A stretch of 60,879 nt of DNA from an uncultured Acetatifactor sp. (GTDB lineage Bacteria; Bacillota; Clostridia; Lachnospirales; Lachnospiraceae). A program made the position numbers and the translations under genes. Positions 25,009-34,057 of this stretch are shown piece after piece (the first letter of the stretch is position 1; each line of letters begins with the position of its first letter). The stretch spans positions 1 to 60,879 of the forward strand of contig CANQUQ010000014.1 in the NCBI GenBank assembly GCA_947627115.1, read 5' to 3'. Below the pieces are notes generated by a model. The model did no database searches. It worked only from the letters and a program-made list of their open reading frames with translations, and was not told the origin of the DNA.

Positions 25009-26799
25009 TTAATCGGCTGCGGCCAGCTCCTGCTCAAGCTGCTGTTTTTCATAGATATGGGCGTAAAAGCCATCCTTTTCCAGAAGCTCCTGGTGCGTGC
25101 CGTATTCGGCCAGTCTGCCCTCCTCCAGCACGGCCACCCGGTCGGCCTGCTGCAGGGTGGAAATGCGGTGCGCAATAATGATAGTAGTCTTGCCCTTCCG
25201 CAGTCGCAGAAGATTTTTCAGAATCTGCTCCTCCGTGTCCGTGTCCACCGCCGAGAGAGAATCGTCCAGGATCAGCACCGCGGAATTTTTCAGGAACGCT
25301 CTGGCGATGGAGCTTCGCTGCTTCTGACCGCCTGAGAGCGTGACGCCGCGCTCGCCCACCACCGTCTGATACTGTTCGGGAAATTCCATAATATTATCGT
25401 GAATACAGGCGTCCTTAGCGGCCTGTTGGATCTGTTCCCGCAGTTCGGGATGATTGGCGACGCGCTCCTCCAGACCGAAGGCAAGGTTCTCCTCCAATGT
25501 GTCTGAAAAAAGAAAATTGTCCTGAGGCACATAAGCCATATCCCTGTGCAGCACCGCCAGGGGATATTCGTCAATGGGCCTTCCGTCGAGAAGGATCGCA
25601 CCCTTTTCACAGTCATACACCCGCAGCAGCAGATCCGCCAGAGTGGATTTGCCGCTTCCGGTCCGCGCCAGAATGCCGAGCATCTCGCCCTGGGCAATGT
25701 GCAGATTCACATGGGAGAGCACGGGAAGCTCCCCGTCGGGATAGGTGAAGGACAGATCCCGGATAGAAATATCGCCCCTTATACGGATATCCTTATCCTG
25801 TCCGGAGCTCTGGTCCGCCGTAAAGAGATCCGTAATATCCGGTTCTTCCCGGAAGATCGCCGCAATTCTTTTGAAGGCGGCCGCTGCCTGGGTAAAAGCA
25901 TTGACCGAGTCGCCGCAGGCGATCATGGGCCACACCAGCATTCCTATATAGGAATTGAACGCCACGAACTGGCCGATGCTGACCTGTCCGGCCAACACCA
26001 TTTTTCCCCCGAAGATCAGAGTCAGTAAAATGCTGACGCCCGTGACGGCATCCAGAAAAGGGCCGGCCACCGTCCACAGCTTTACGGCCGACAGGGTCTT
26101 TTCCATGCTGTTCCTGCTGGCCGCGTCAAAGGCCTCCAGATCCTTTTCCTCCTGAACAAATGCCTTCATCACACGTATGCCCGCCAGGCTCTCCTGCACC
26201 TTGTCCGACAGCTCGGAGAATGCTTCCTGCCTTTTCAGCTGCCGTTTCTTGGATTCCACGCCGAAAAAATAACATGCCACCGCCACCGATATCAGAGGAA
26301 GAAAGGCGAATACGGTCAGCCGGAAGCTGACGTATACCATCATTTTTACCAGGACCATGACGGTCATGATCACGGCATCGAACACGGTGATCACCGCCAT
26401 GCCGGTGGCCTGCCGCACCGCCTGCAGGTCGTTGGTAAAATGAGCCATCAGGTCGCCCGTCTTACGGCTGTTGTAATAGCGGGCGGAGAGAGTTTCCAGA
26501 TGTCCGAACATATCGTTGCGGAGCCGGTACTCGATGCCGCGGGAGGCGCCCACAATAAAATAGCGCCAGCCGAAGCGTCCCAGGGTCATGATGAGACCCG
26601 CCGCAAGGATCTTCAAAAGCAGCGGCCCCACATTCGTGAGCAGGCCCTTGGAAAGCCCGTCCACGATCTCCCCGGTGAACTGCGGGATGTACAGGCTCGC
26701 CAGGTCTACTGCAAGAAGTACGGTGATGCCCAGGACATAATGCCATTTATAATGGAATAAATATGGAATTAATGTAAATGTTCTCTCATTTTTTTTCAT
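25009..26799 (-). CDS. ABC exporter half-transporter, degenerate-site subunit
   Basis: The 596-residue partner of the next gene has the same six-helix membrane domain plus nucleotide-binding domain layout. Walker A is ARTGSGKST and the signature is a canonical LSGGQKQ, but Walker B reads LILDDSLSAVD: Asp replaces the catalytic Glu. This is the hallmark of the degenerate subunit in heterodimeric exporters. Drug or peptide export is likely, with unknown substrate. The start at 26799 has only a weak SD; a reading frame open to 27039 crosses the promoter and operator and was rejected. Confidence 0.92.
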   Translation of the reverse strand: MKKNERTFTLIPYLFHYKWHYVLGITVLLAVDLASLYIPQFTGEIVDGLSKGLLTNVGPLLLKILAAGLIMTLGRFGWRYFIVGASRGIEYRLRNDMFGHLETLSARYYNSRKTGDLMAHFTNDLQAVRQATGMAVITVFDAVIMTVMVLVKMMVYVSFRLTVFAFLPLISVAVACYFFGVESKKRQLKRQEAFSELSDKVQESLAGIRVMKAFVQEEKDLEAFDAASRNSMEKTLSAVKLWTVAGPFLDAVTGVSILLTLIFGGKMVLAGQVSIGQFVAFNSYIGMLVWPMIACGDSVNAFTQAAAAFKRIAAIFREEPDITDLFTADQSSGQDKDIRIRGDISIRDLSFTYPDGELPVLSHVNLHIAQGEMLGILARTGSGKSTLADLLLRVYDCEKGAILLDGRPIDEYPLAVLHRDMAYVPQDNFLFSDTLEENLAFGLEERVANHPELREQIQQAAKDACIHDNIMEFPEQYQTVVGERGVTLSGGQKQRSSIARAFLKNSAVLILDDSLSAVDTDTEEQILKNLLRLRKGKTTIIIAHRISTLQQADRVAVLEEGRLAEYGTHQELLEKDGFYAHIYEKQQLEQELAAAD

Positions 26800-26840
26800 A
26801 ATTCGGTCCGTACCGTCCGGTCTGTTGACGTATAATTGGT

Positions 26841-26861
26841 CTTGGCATGGTATCTGCCAAG
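26841..26861. promoter_or_regulatory. Palindromic operator downstream of the ABC exporter promoter
   Basis: CTTGGCA and TGCCAAG form a perfect inverted repeat with 7-bp arms and a 7-bp gap. It lies just downstream of the minus-strand -10 at 26866-26871, at the expected transcript start, a classic repressor position. No regulator gene is adjacent in this window. Confidence 0.65.
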
Positions 26862-26865
26862 TAAG

Positions 26866-26894
26866 AGTATACACGATTTGTATCTCCTTGTCAC
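26866..26894 (-). promoter_or_regulatory. Promoter of the ABC exporter operon
   Basis: On the minus strand GTGACA (complement of 26889-26894) and TATACT (complement of 26866-26871) are 17 bases apart. The leader to the start at 26799 is about 60 bases and includes the palindrome at 26841-26861. Confidence 0.65.
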
Positions 26895-26955
26895 GCCCCG
26901 GATAGACCCTGTTTCGGACAATGCTCGACAGGGAGGAGGAGCTGCCATACAGACA

Positions 26956-26984
26956 TTGACTTTTTTCGACGGAAATCCTATACT
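26956..26984 (+). promoter_or_regulatory. Promoter of feoAB
   Basis: TTGACT at 26956-26961 and TATACT at 26979-26984 are 17 bases apart. An inverted repeat, CTTACC at 26983-26988 and GGTAAG at 27000-27005 with an 11-base gap, overlaps the transcript start and is a candidate operator. I see no clear Fur box. Confidence 0.6.
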
Positions 26985-27017
26985 TACCTTGAAGTAAACG
27001 GTAAGAGGGCAGACAGT

Positions 27018-29387
27018 ATGACGTTAAGGGAACTGGCAATCGGAAAGAGTGCGAAAATTACGACTGTCGGAGGGGAAGGCGCCCTTCGGCAGCATTTTTT
27101 GGATATGGGAGTGATACCCGGAGCGGTGGTCACCCTGGAGAAATATGCGCCCATGGGAGATCCCATGGAGCTCAGGATACGCGGGTATGAGCTGACGCTG
27201 CGGCTGGCGGATGCGGAGCAGATCACTGTGGAGGAGCTGACTGGGGATCGGGACGGTTCGGGAGGCGCCCGCGGCAAGACGGCGGAAAAGCCAAAGCATG
27301 CGCGTCTGGAGCATCCGGGTCTGGGCGAGGGCGGACGGTTCCATGTCAAGGCGGATGAGAATCCGCTCCCCGAAGGAACCGTTCTGACCTTTGCGCTGGC
27401 GGGCAATCAGAACTGCGGCAAGACGACGCTGTTCAATCAACTGACCGGATCCAATCAGCATGTGGGAAATTTTCCCGGTGTCACGGTGGACCGGAAGAGC
27501 GGCGCCATCAGAGGCAACGATCACACGCTGGTCACGGATCTGCCCGGCATTTACTCCCTTTCTCCCTACAGCAATGAGGAGATCGTTTCCAGGCAGTTCA
27601 TTCTGGACGAAAGACCCACGGGCATCATCAACATTGTGGATGCCACCAACTTAGAGCGCAATCTTTATCTGACCATGCAGCTCATGGAGCTGGACGTGCC
27701 CATGGTGCTGGCCCTGAATATGATGGATGAGGTGCGTGGGAACGGCGGCTCTGTCAATATCAATGTGATGGAGTCCCTGCTGGGGATTCCGGTCATTCCC
27801 ATATCCGCTGCCAAAAATGAAGGAATCCAGGAGCTGGTGAGCCATGCCATGCACGTGGCAAAGTATCAGGAACGGCCCGGCAGAACGGATTTTTGTGACG
27901 AGAACGAGAACGGCGGCGCGGTACACCGGTGCCTTCACGGGATCATGCACCTGATTCAGGATCACGCGGCGGAAGCCGGTATTCCCGTGCGCTTTGCAGC
28001 CACCAAGCTGGTGGAGGGGGACCACAGTGTCCTGGAGGCGCTGCGGCTGTCTGCGAACGAGCAGGAGATGCTGGAGCATATCATCTGTCAGATGGAGGAG
28101 GAGCGGGGACTGGACCGGGCGGCTGCCATTGCCGACATGCGCTTCGCCTTCATCGGTAAGCTGGTGGATGCCTGTGTCGTGAGGCCCAGGGAGAGCAGAG
28201 AGCGGGAGAGAAGCCGAAGGATCGACCGGATCCTCACGGGAAAATTTACGGCCATCCCCTGCTTTGTGGGAATCATGGCGCTGGTATTCTGGCTCACGTT
28301 CAATGTGATAGGGGCATGGCTTCAGGGCGTTCTGGAGAGCGGGATCGACGCGGCCACGGAGACAGTGTCCCGGATGCTGACTGCATGGAAGGTCAACGCT
28401 GTGCTGCGCTCTCTGGTGATCGACGGTATTTTTACGGGCGTCGGGAGCGTGCTGAGCTTTCTTCCGATCATCGTGACACTGTTCTTTTTCCTGTCCCTGT
28501 TGGAGGACACCGGCTATATGGCGCGGGTGGCATTCGTCATGGATAAGCTGCTGCGGAAAATAGGCCTGTCCGGGAGAAGCATCGTGCCCATGCTGATCGG
28601 CTTCGGCTGCACGGTCCCCGGTGTCATGGCCAGCCGCACGCTGCCGTCGGAGCGGGACCGCAAGATGACGATCCTGTTGACTCCCTTTATGAGTTGTACC
28701 GCAAAGCTTCCCATCTACGGCTTTTTTACCGCGGCGTTCTTCCCGAAGTACCGGGGCCTGATCATGGTAGCGCTGTATTTCGGCGGTATTCTCATGGGAA
28801 TTCTTATGGCGCTGCTCTTGAAGAGCAGCCTGTTCAAGGGAGAGGCGGTGCCCTTTGTGATGGAGCTGCCCAATTACCGGCTGCCCGGCGTAAAAAACGT
28901 GGCGCAGCTTCTCTGGGAGAAGGCGAAAGATTTTCTGCAGAGGGCCTTCACGGTAATTTTTATGGCGACGATCGTCATATGGTTCCTGCAGAATTTCGAT
29001 TATCATATGAATCTGGTCTCCGATTCCCGGAGCAGTATCCTTGCCCTTGCCGCGGGCGCTCTGGCACCGGTGTTCGCGCCCCTCGGTTTTGGTGACTGGC
29101 GGATCTCCACCGCGCTGATCACAGGATTTATGGCGAAGGAAAGTGTGGTGTCCACGTTGACAGTCCTGTTTGGCGGGCAGGGGTTGGACACGGTTCTGAC
29201 ACCTGTGTCGACTTTGGCGCTGCTGGTGTTCTGCCTGCTGTATACGCCCTGCGTGGCGGCGGTGGCCTCTGTGAAAAGGGAGCTGGGCGGCAGGTGGGCG
29301 GCAGCGGTCGTGGCCGGACAGTGCGTCATCGCCTGGGCCGCAGCCCTGGCGGTGAGGTCGGTGGGAAATGTGCTGGGATTCTTGTAA
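27018..29387 (+). CDS. feoB: Ferrous iron transporter, FeoA-FeoB fusion
   Basis: The 789-residue protein joins a FeoA-type SH3 domain (about 1-75, LRELAIGKSAKITTVGG and DMGVIPGAVV) to FeoB through a linker of about 45 residues. The FeoB part has a G domain with G1 GNQNCGKTT near 129, G2 GVTVDRK, G3 DLPGIYS, and G4 seen as ALNMMDE. A polytopic permease domain then carries two conserved Gate motifs (IGFGCTVPGVMASRTL and LLYTPCVAAVASVKRE). It imports Fe(II), usually under anaerobic, iron-limited conditions. An AAGAGGG SD lies upstream of the ATG. FeoA and FeoB are more often separate genes, but fusions are known in Clostridia. It is divergent from the ABC exporter. Confidence 0.95.
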   Translation: MTLRELAIGKSAKITTVGGEGALRQHFLDMGVIPGAVVTLEKYAPMGDPMELRIRGYELTLRLADAEQITVEELTGDRDGSGGARGKTAEKPKHARLEHPGLGEGGRFHVKADENPLPEGTVLTFALAGNQNCGKTTLFNQLTGSNQHVGNFPGVTVDRKSGAIRGNDHTLVTDLPGIYSLSPYSNEEIVSRQFILDERPTGIINIVDATNLERNLYLTMQLMELDVPMVLALNMMDEVRGNGGSVNINVMESLLGIPVIPISAAKNEGIQELVSHAMHVAKYQERPGRTDFCDENENGGAVHRCLHGIMHLIQDHAAEAGIPVRFAATKLVEGDHSVLEALRLSANEQEMLEHIICQMEEERGLDRAAAIADMRFAFIGKLVDACVVRPRESRERERSRRIDRILTGKFTAIPCFVGIMALVFWLTFNVIGAWLQGVLESGIDAATETVSRMLTAWKVNAVLRSLVIDGIFTGVGSVLSFLPIIVTLFFFLSLLEDTGYMARVAFVMDKLLRKIGLSGRSIVPMLIGFGCTVPGVMASRTLPSERDRKMTILLTPFMSCTAKLPIYGFFTAAFFPKYRGLIMVALYFGGILMGILMALLLKSSLFKGEAVPFVMELPNYRLPGVKNVAQLLWEKAKDFLQRAFTVIFMATIVIWFLQNFDYHMNLVSDSRSSILALAAGALAPVFAPLGFGDWRISTALITGFMAKESVVSTLTVLFGGQGLDTVLTPVSTLALLVFCLLYTPCVAAVASVKRELGGRWAAAVVAGQCVIAWAAALAVRSVGNVLGFL

Positions 29388-29397
29388 ATACATGGGT

Positions 29398-29425
29398 AGC
29401 CTGCAAAGGAAGCAGCTTTTTGTTT
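29398..29425 (+). terminator. Probable terminator after feoB
   Basis: AGCCTGC at 29398-29404 pairs with GCAGCT at 29412-29417, with one bulged C, around a 7-base loop. TTTTTGTTTT follows. It lies 10 bases after the feoB stop. Confidence 0.5.
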
Positions 29426-29428
29426 TCG

Positions 29429-29457
29429 TTGCTGAAAAGCTATTATTATGCTATACT
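29429..29457 (+). promoter_or_regulatory. Promoter of the DUF4358/MBOAT/DHHW operon
   Basis: TTGCTG at 29429-29434 and TATACT at 29452-29457 are 17 bases apart, with TGC before the -10 giving an extended -10. The leader to the start codon is about 137 bases and holds GC-rich inverted repeats near 29537-29552 and 29571-29584. Confidence 0.6.
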
Positions 29458-29568
29458 GGAACTGTTTCTTTTGTGGGAAAAGATCGGCAAGGGATGTGTA
29501 AGCGAGGCGCGGCAGGATAAACTATATACATCATTGGCGCGGAGCGAAGCGCAGAAAAGAAGATAAGC

Positions 29569-29601
29569 ATGTGCGCCGAAGCACGCTGGGAGGTATCATG
29601 A
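29569..29601 (+). promoter_or_regulatory. Short leader ORF MCAEARWEVS coupled to the DUF4358 lipoprotein
   Basis: An ATG at 29569 opens a ten-codon frame that ends with TGA at 29599-29601, overlapping the ATG at 29598 and touching the one at 29601 (TGATG). Its 5' half folds as GTGC...GCAC (29571-29584) around a loop containing GAA, and the SD GGGAGG for the lipoprotein lies inside it. Its own SD is weak. The arrangement suggests coupling, as in the leaders at 15945 and 51425. Confidence 0.45.
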
Positions 29602-30290
29602 TGAAAAAATTTGCGGTTTGGCTGAGCGCGGGCATTTTGGCACTGAGCATGGCTGGCTGTGCCGATCCCGTGGAGCCGGGAGATGTCTCTTCCCAGGAGG
29701 AGCAGGCAGAGCCGGGAGGTGTCCCTTCCCAGGAGGAGCAGACAGAGTCGGGCGATATCCCTTCCCAGGAGGACCAGACGGAATCGGGAAAGGATCCGTC
29801 TCAGGACGGGGAGACGAGCGATCACGACTATTCTCAGGGATGGACCGATGAGATGAATGCCATTAAGAAGGCGATCACGGACGAACTCGGCGACAATTAT
29901 TTTCCGAACACGCCCATGGATCCCGATTATATGGAAGATGTGCTGGGAATCACCGGCGACATGTATGATGATTATCTGGCGGAGATGCCCGCTATCAACA
30001 CCAACGCGGATATGCTGATCATCGTAAGAGCCGGAGAGGATCAGGCGGATACGGTAGAAGCACTGCTCAACGCTTACCGCGACAAAAATGTGGGCGATAC
30101 AATGCAGTATCCTCAGAATATCGGAAAGATTCAGGCATCCAGGGTGGCGAGGATCGATAATTACGTGATCTACGTACAGCTGGGCGGAGATATCATGGAC
30201 GCCATGGATGAGGGCGACGAAGCTGTGATCGTCCGGTGTCAGGAGGAAAACGATAAAGTCATCGGGATCATTGAGGGTATGGTCCGGTAA
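29601..30290 (+). CDS. DUF4358 lipoprotein
   Basis: The protein of about 229 residues begins with a lipoprotein signal (KKFAVWLSAG to SMAGC) and so should be anchored outside the membrane. Four imperfect repeats of about ten residues (EPGGVPSQEEQ type) make an acidic stalk. The C-terminal domain (about 85-229) fits DUF4358, unknown function, a frequent neighbour of MBOAT/DHHW genes in Lachnospiraceae. ATG codons at 29598 and 29601 are both possible; the second is better spaced from GGGAGG. The MBOAT gene follows after 13 bases. Confidence 0.78.
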   Translation: MKKFAVWLSAGILALSMAGCADPVEPGDVSSQEEQAEPGGVPSQEEQTESGDIPSQEDQTESGKDPSQDGETSDHDYSQGWTDEMNAIKKAITDELGDNYFPNTPMDPDYMEDVLGITGDMYDDYLAEMPAINTNADMLIIVRAGEDQADTVEALLNAYRDKNVGDTMQYPQNIGKIQASRVARIDNYVIYVQLGGDIMDAMDEGDEAVIVRCQEENDKVIGIIEGMVR

Positions 30291-30303
30291 CAGGAGTTGG
30301 GTC

Positions 30304-31713
30304 ATGGTTTTCAGCAGCGTTATATTTCTTTTTCGCTTTTTGCCCATATTTCTTATATGTTATTTTGCGGCTCCCAGGAGGATGAAAAATATCGTCCTCT
30401 TTTTGGGAAGCCTGTTTTTTTATGCCTGGGGAGAACCGATCTATATACTGCTCATGCTGTTCTCCACTGTGGTGGACTATGTGAACGGACGCCTGATCGA
30501 GCGCTGCCGGGGAAGCAGGAGAGCAGTCATTCCCCTGGCGGCTTCTGTCGTCATCAATGTGGCGGTCCTGTGTCTCTTCAAGTACAGCGATTTTCTGATA
30601 GGCACCGTGAATGACCTGGCAGGGACCTCTCTGCCTCTGCTGCAGCTGCCTCTGCCCATCGGTATCTCTTTCTATACCTTCCAGACCATGTCTTATACCA
30701 TCGACGTTTATCGGGGCGATGCGAAGGTGCAGAAGAATATCTTGGATTTTGGGGTCTATGTGTCGATGTTCCCGCAGCTGATCGCCGGTCCTATTGTCAA
30801 ATACCGGGATGTGTCCGAGCAGCTGCACGACAGACCGGTGGATCTGTATGCTGTCAGCCACGGAGCCGGAAGATTCTGTATCGGTCTGGCCAAAAAGGTG
30901 CTGCTGGCCAACAGTATCGGCATGCTCTGGACGGATGTTTCCGGCCGTAACTATCAGGAAATAAGTATGCTGACGGCGTGGCTGGGCATAATTGCATTTG
31001 CATTTCAGATCTACTTTGATTTTTCGGGTTATTCCGATATGGCCATCGGTCTGGGAGAGATCCTGGGATTTCATTTTCCCGAAAATTTCCGCTATCCGTA
31101 CATCTCCGCCTCCGTCACGGAATTCTGGCGCAGGTGGCACATTTCGCTGGGCAGCTGGTTCAGGGAATATGTCTACATACCGCTGGGCGGGAACAGAAAA
31201 GGCCTGCCCAGGCAGCTTGTGAATATCTTACTGGTGTGGATGCTGACGGGCATCTGGCACGGAGCCGGGTGGAATTTCCTGTTCTGGGGGCTGTGGTTCG
31301 CGTTCCTTCTGGTGCTGGAAAAGCTGTTCCTGGGGAAGGTGCTTTCCTGGCTGCCGAGGATAGCGGGTATTTTGTATACGCTGGTGACTGTTCTGATCGG
31401 CTGGGTGCTGTTCGCCGTTGAGACCCCGTCCGGTATTCTCGGATATATTCGGGCAATGGCGGGTGTCGGCGGTCTTATCGACGGAAATGCGCTCTATCTG
31501 GCCGGAGAGTACTATATCCTGCTCCTGATCGCACTGGCGGCGTCCACTCCGATTCCCAGGATGTTGGCGGAACGGCTGCAGCAGAAGAAGACAAGTCCCT
31601 GTATTGCGGTCTGCCGCCTGGGGGAAAAGGTCATTCCCGCCGCGCTTCTGGTGCTGGCGATTGCAGGCATCGTGGAGGGTTCCTATAACCCGTTCCTATA
31701 TTTCAGATTTTGA
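30304..31713 (+). CDS. MBOAT family O-acyltransferase
   Basis: The 469-residue polytopic protein matches the AlgI-like MBOAT family. FWRRWHISLGSWFREYVYIPLGGNR is written in its conserved parts as FWRRWH and YIPLGGN, and the catalytic His is His319 in TGIWHGAGWN. These enzymes move acetyl groups across the membrane onto extracellular polymers. The start at 30304 has AGGAG seven bases upstream. It lies between the DUF4358 lipoprotein and a DHHW protein, forming an O-acetylation cassette; the acceptor polymer is unknown. Confidence 0.93.
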   Translation: MVFSSVIFLFRFLPIFLICYFAAPRRMKNIVLFLGSLFFYAWGEPIYILLMLFSTVVDYVNGRLIERCRGSRRAVIPLAASVVINVAVLCLFKYSDFLIGTVNDLAGTSLPLLQLPLPIGISFYTFQTMSYTIDVYRGDAKVQKNILDFGVYVSMFPQLIAGPIVKYRDVSEQLHDRPVDLYAVSHGAGRFCIGLAKKVLLANSIGMLWTDVSGRNYQEISMLTAWLGIIAFAFQIYFDFSGYSDMAIGLGEILGFHFPENFRYPYISASVTEFWRRWHISLGSWFREYVYIPLGGNRKGLPRQLVNILLVWMLTGIWHGAGWNFLFWGLWFAFLLVLEKLFLGKVLSWLPRIAGILYTLVTVLIGWVLFAVETPSGILGYIRAMAGVGGLIDGNALYLAGEYYILLLIALAASTPIPRMLAERLQQKKTSPCIAVCRLGEKVIPAALLVLAIAGIVEGSYNPFLYFRF

Positions 31714-31745
31714 GTCCGGATACCGACGGAAAGGAGGTCGGCACT

Positions 31746-32864
31746 GTGAGCAACAAGAACAACGCTATTTTCACCATTGCGGTTTTGGCATCCGTCATTC
31801 TGATCTTTACCGTGGCGGATCTGTTCCGCGGCGACAGAATATTTTCGGAGACGGAGAACAGGCTGCTGGCCCAAAGACCTGAATTTTCCGCGGAGGAGCT
31901 GCTTTCCGGCAGCTATACCTCCGACTATGAGAAATATGTGACGGATCAGTTCGTGGGCAGAGATAAATGGATCTATGTCAAGACAAAGACCGATGTCCTG
32001 CTGCAGAAAAAGGAAATTAACGGTGTGTATCTCGGAGAGGACGGCTATCTGATCGAACAGCATCTGCCTCAGGATTATACCGACGGGCAGGTGGATAAAA
32101 GACTCGCACTGCTGGAGCCGCTGATCGAGGAATGGGATGCCGCGGTAATGCTGGTGCCGACTGCGGACAACATTCTCACCAATAAGCTGCCGGCCAACGC
32201 TCCTTATTATGACGAGAGAGAACTGCTGGAAAGGGCCGCGCAGCTGGCGGGCGAAGACCGGTATGTGGACGTGTATGCTGCGCTCAGAGAACATCGGGGG
32301 GAGGAGATCTATTACCGGACGGATCACCATTGGACCAGCCTGGGGGCATACTACGGCTATCAGGCATGGCTGGAGACTACCGGAATGAGGCCTTACCCTT
32401 ACGACGTGGAGAACATGAGGACGGTGGATCGGGAGTTCCTTGGGACGCTTCAGTCAAAGATCAATCTGAATTGGAAGCCGGACAGCATAAGGTATTTTCC
32501 TGAGACGGCAAAGGGCCCCATAAAAGTGACCTACGATCTGCAGAGAGAGACGGACACCATTTATGAAGAGGATTATCTGAATACAAAAAATAAATACGGA
32601 TTTTTTCTGGACGACAACCATGCATTTGTGGAAATTGATACTCCCTATCGCTTAGACAAGACACTGTTCGTTTTGAAGGATTCCTACGCCAACAGCTTTA
32701 TCCCTCTGATGATGCCTCATTATCAAAAAATTTACGTAGTGGATCTTCGATACTATAACGGAAAGCTCTTTGATCTGATGGAGCAGTGCGAACCAGAGAA
32801 GGGCATGGATGTGCTGGTTCTGTACAATTGTATTCACTTTTTGGAGGATTTCGATTACCGTTGA
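31746..32864 (+). CDS. DHHW family protein, AlgJ/AlgX-like O-acetylation partner
   Basis: The 372-residue protein has an N-terminal membrane anchor (about residues 8-27) and a SGNH-like extracellular domain. The family signature TDHHWTSLGAY contains Asp193-His194-His195-Trp196, and a Ser is provided by LKDSYANSF near the C-terminus, matching the catalytic set of AlgJ/AlgX-type acetyltransferases. It probably takes acetyl groups delivered by the preceding MBOAT protein and places them on a surface polymer. The GTG at 31746 has AAAGGAGG eight bases upstream. Confidence 0.9.
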   Translation: MSNKNNAIFTIAVLASVILIFTVADLFRGDRIFSETENRLLAQRPEFSAEELLSGSYTSDYEKYVTDQFVGRDKWIYVKTKTDVLLQKKEINGVYLGEDGYLIEQHLPQDYTDGQVDKRLALLEPLIEEWDAAVMLVPTADNILTNKLPANAPYYDERELLERAAQLAGEDRYVDVYAALREHRGEEIYYRTDHHWTSLGAYYGYQAWLETTGMRPYPYDVENMRTVDREFLGTLQSKINLNWKPDSIRYFPETAKGPIKVTYDLQRETDTIYEEDYLNTKNKYGFFLDDNHAFVEIDTPYRLDKTLFVLKDSYANSFIPLMMPHYQKIYVVDLRYYNGKLFDLMEQCEPEKGMDVLVLYNCIHFLEDFDYR

Positions 32865-32906
32865 CGGCGAACGAAAAACTCGCAAGACCGAAAGGAGCGG
32901 CGTAGG

Positions 32907-33764
32907 ATGGCTGATCTTGGAATTCCGCAAAATACGATTGCGATTCTGCAAAAATATAATTTTAACATACAGAAAAAGTACGGACAGAATTTTCTGATCG
33001 ACCCGACAGTGCTTGAAAGAATTGTTGACGCTGCTGAAATTTCAAAAGAGGACTGCGTATTGGAGATCGGGCCGGGACTGGGGACCCTGACGCAGTATTT
33101 GGCGGAGCGTGCCGGAAATGTGGCGGCGGTCGAAATAGATAAGAAGCTTATGCCGATTCTGCAGGAGACACTTTCGGCCTACGAAAATGTGACGCTGATC
33201 AACGCGGATATTCTGAAGCTGGATATCTTCAGGCTGGCGGAGGAAATGAACGGCGGCCGCCCCTTTAAGGTGGTGGCCAATCTGCCGTATTACATAACCA
33301 CGCCGATCATCATGTGGCTTCTGGAAAGCAGGGCTCCCGTAAAGACCGTTACGGTCATGGTGCAGAAGGAAGTGGCGGACCGTATGCAGGTGGGACCCGG
33401 CACCAAGGATTACGGCGCCCTTTCCCTGGCGGTGCAGTATTATGCAAGACCTGAAATTGTAGCTAATGTGCCGCCTAACTGTTTTATTCCAAGGCCGAAC
33501 GTGGGAAGCGCCGTCATTCGGCTCACCGAATATGAGACCCCGCCGGTACAGGTGGCGGATGAGCGGAGAATGTTCGCACTGATACGTGCCGCCTTTAATC
33601 AGCGGCGCAAGACATTGGTGAATGCTTTGTGCAATGCTCCGGCATTGGATATCACCAAGGAGCAGGCAGCCGCCGCGCTGGAGAGAATGGGGCTTTCTCC
33701 CACGATTCGCGGAGAGGCACTGACGCTGGAGCAATTTGCCGGACTGAGCAAAGAATTGCCTTGA
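32907..33764 (+). CDS. rsmA: 16S rRNA dimethyladenosine transferase
   Basis: The 285-residue protein is RsmA (KsgA), which dimethylates two adjacent adenines of helix 45 in 16S rRNA. The N-terminal KKYGQNFLID, the SAM motif EIGPGLGTLTQ, and the catalytic motif NLPYYITTP are all present, as is FNQRRKTL in the C-terminal domain. Length is typical. AAAGGAG lies about ten bases before the ATG. It is downstream of the O-acetylation genes and may be read through from them. Confidence 0.96.
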   Translation: MADLGIPQNTIAILQKYNFNIQKKYGQNFLIDPTVLERIVDAAEISKEDCVLEIGPGLGTLTQYLAERAGNVAAVEIDKKLMPILQETLSAYENVTLINADILKLDIFRLAEEMNGGRPFKVVANLPYYITTPIIMWLLESRAPVKTVTVMVQKEVADRMQVGPGTKDYGALSLAVQYYARPEIVANVPPNCFIPRPNVGSAVIRLTEYETPPVQVADERRMFALIRAAFNQRRKTLVNALCNAPALDITKEQAAAALERMGLSPTIRGEALTLEQFAGLSKELP

Positions 33765-34027
33765 ATCGGGCGGTCCTTAAATATCTTTTACCTTTTCTTT
33801 TAAACTCTTATCTCCTGACCAAAAAGTAATAGGTTCTCTGCTGTTCTTGCCGTAATGTCCTATTATGAACAAAGGAAAGGCACATATGCTGTCTGTTCCG
33901 CTGTCAGATTCTTCTGTTCCGCAAGTTCAAGATTGGCTTTATTATAGCTTATCACTTCCGCAAATACAAAGTCATGACACACCGGATATCAGGTTTCTTC
34001 TATCGGTAAAACAATTCTATTTATTTT
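33765..34027. other. Intergenic stretch without a convincing gene
   Basis: This 260-base AT-rich region between rsmA and the TPR gene holds a 64-codon open frame (33865-34059). I could not support it as a gene: its best internal start has an SD-like AAAGGAAAGG, but the product has no recognisable features and runs through the promoter of the next gene. I see no hairpin with a T-run. Confidence 0.4.
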
Positions 34028-34057
34028 TTGACATATACATAATGGCTATGATAAAAT
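34028..34057 (+). promoter_or_regulatory. Promoter of the TPR/pseudo-AAA+ gene
   Basis: TTGACA at 34028-34033 and TAAAAT at 34052-34057 are 18 bases apart. The -10 lies inside the first unit of a tandem repeat (34047-34084). Confidence 0.6.

Noticed and set aside
26800..27039. N-terminal extension of the degenerate-site ABC subunit
   Set aside because: The frame is open but crosses the divergent promoters and the palindrome at 26841-26861; ABC exporters of this type start near MKKNERTF.
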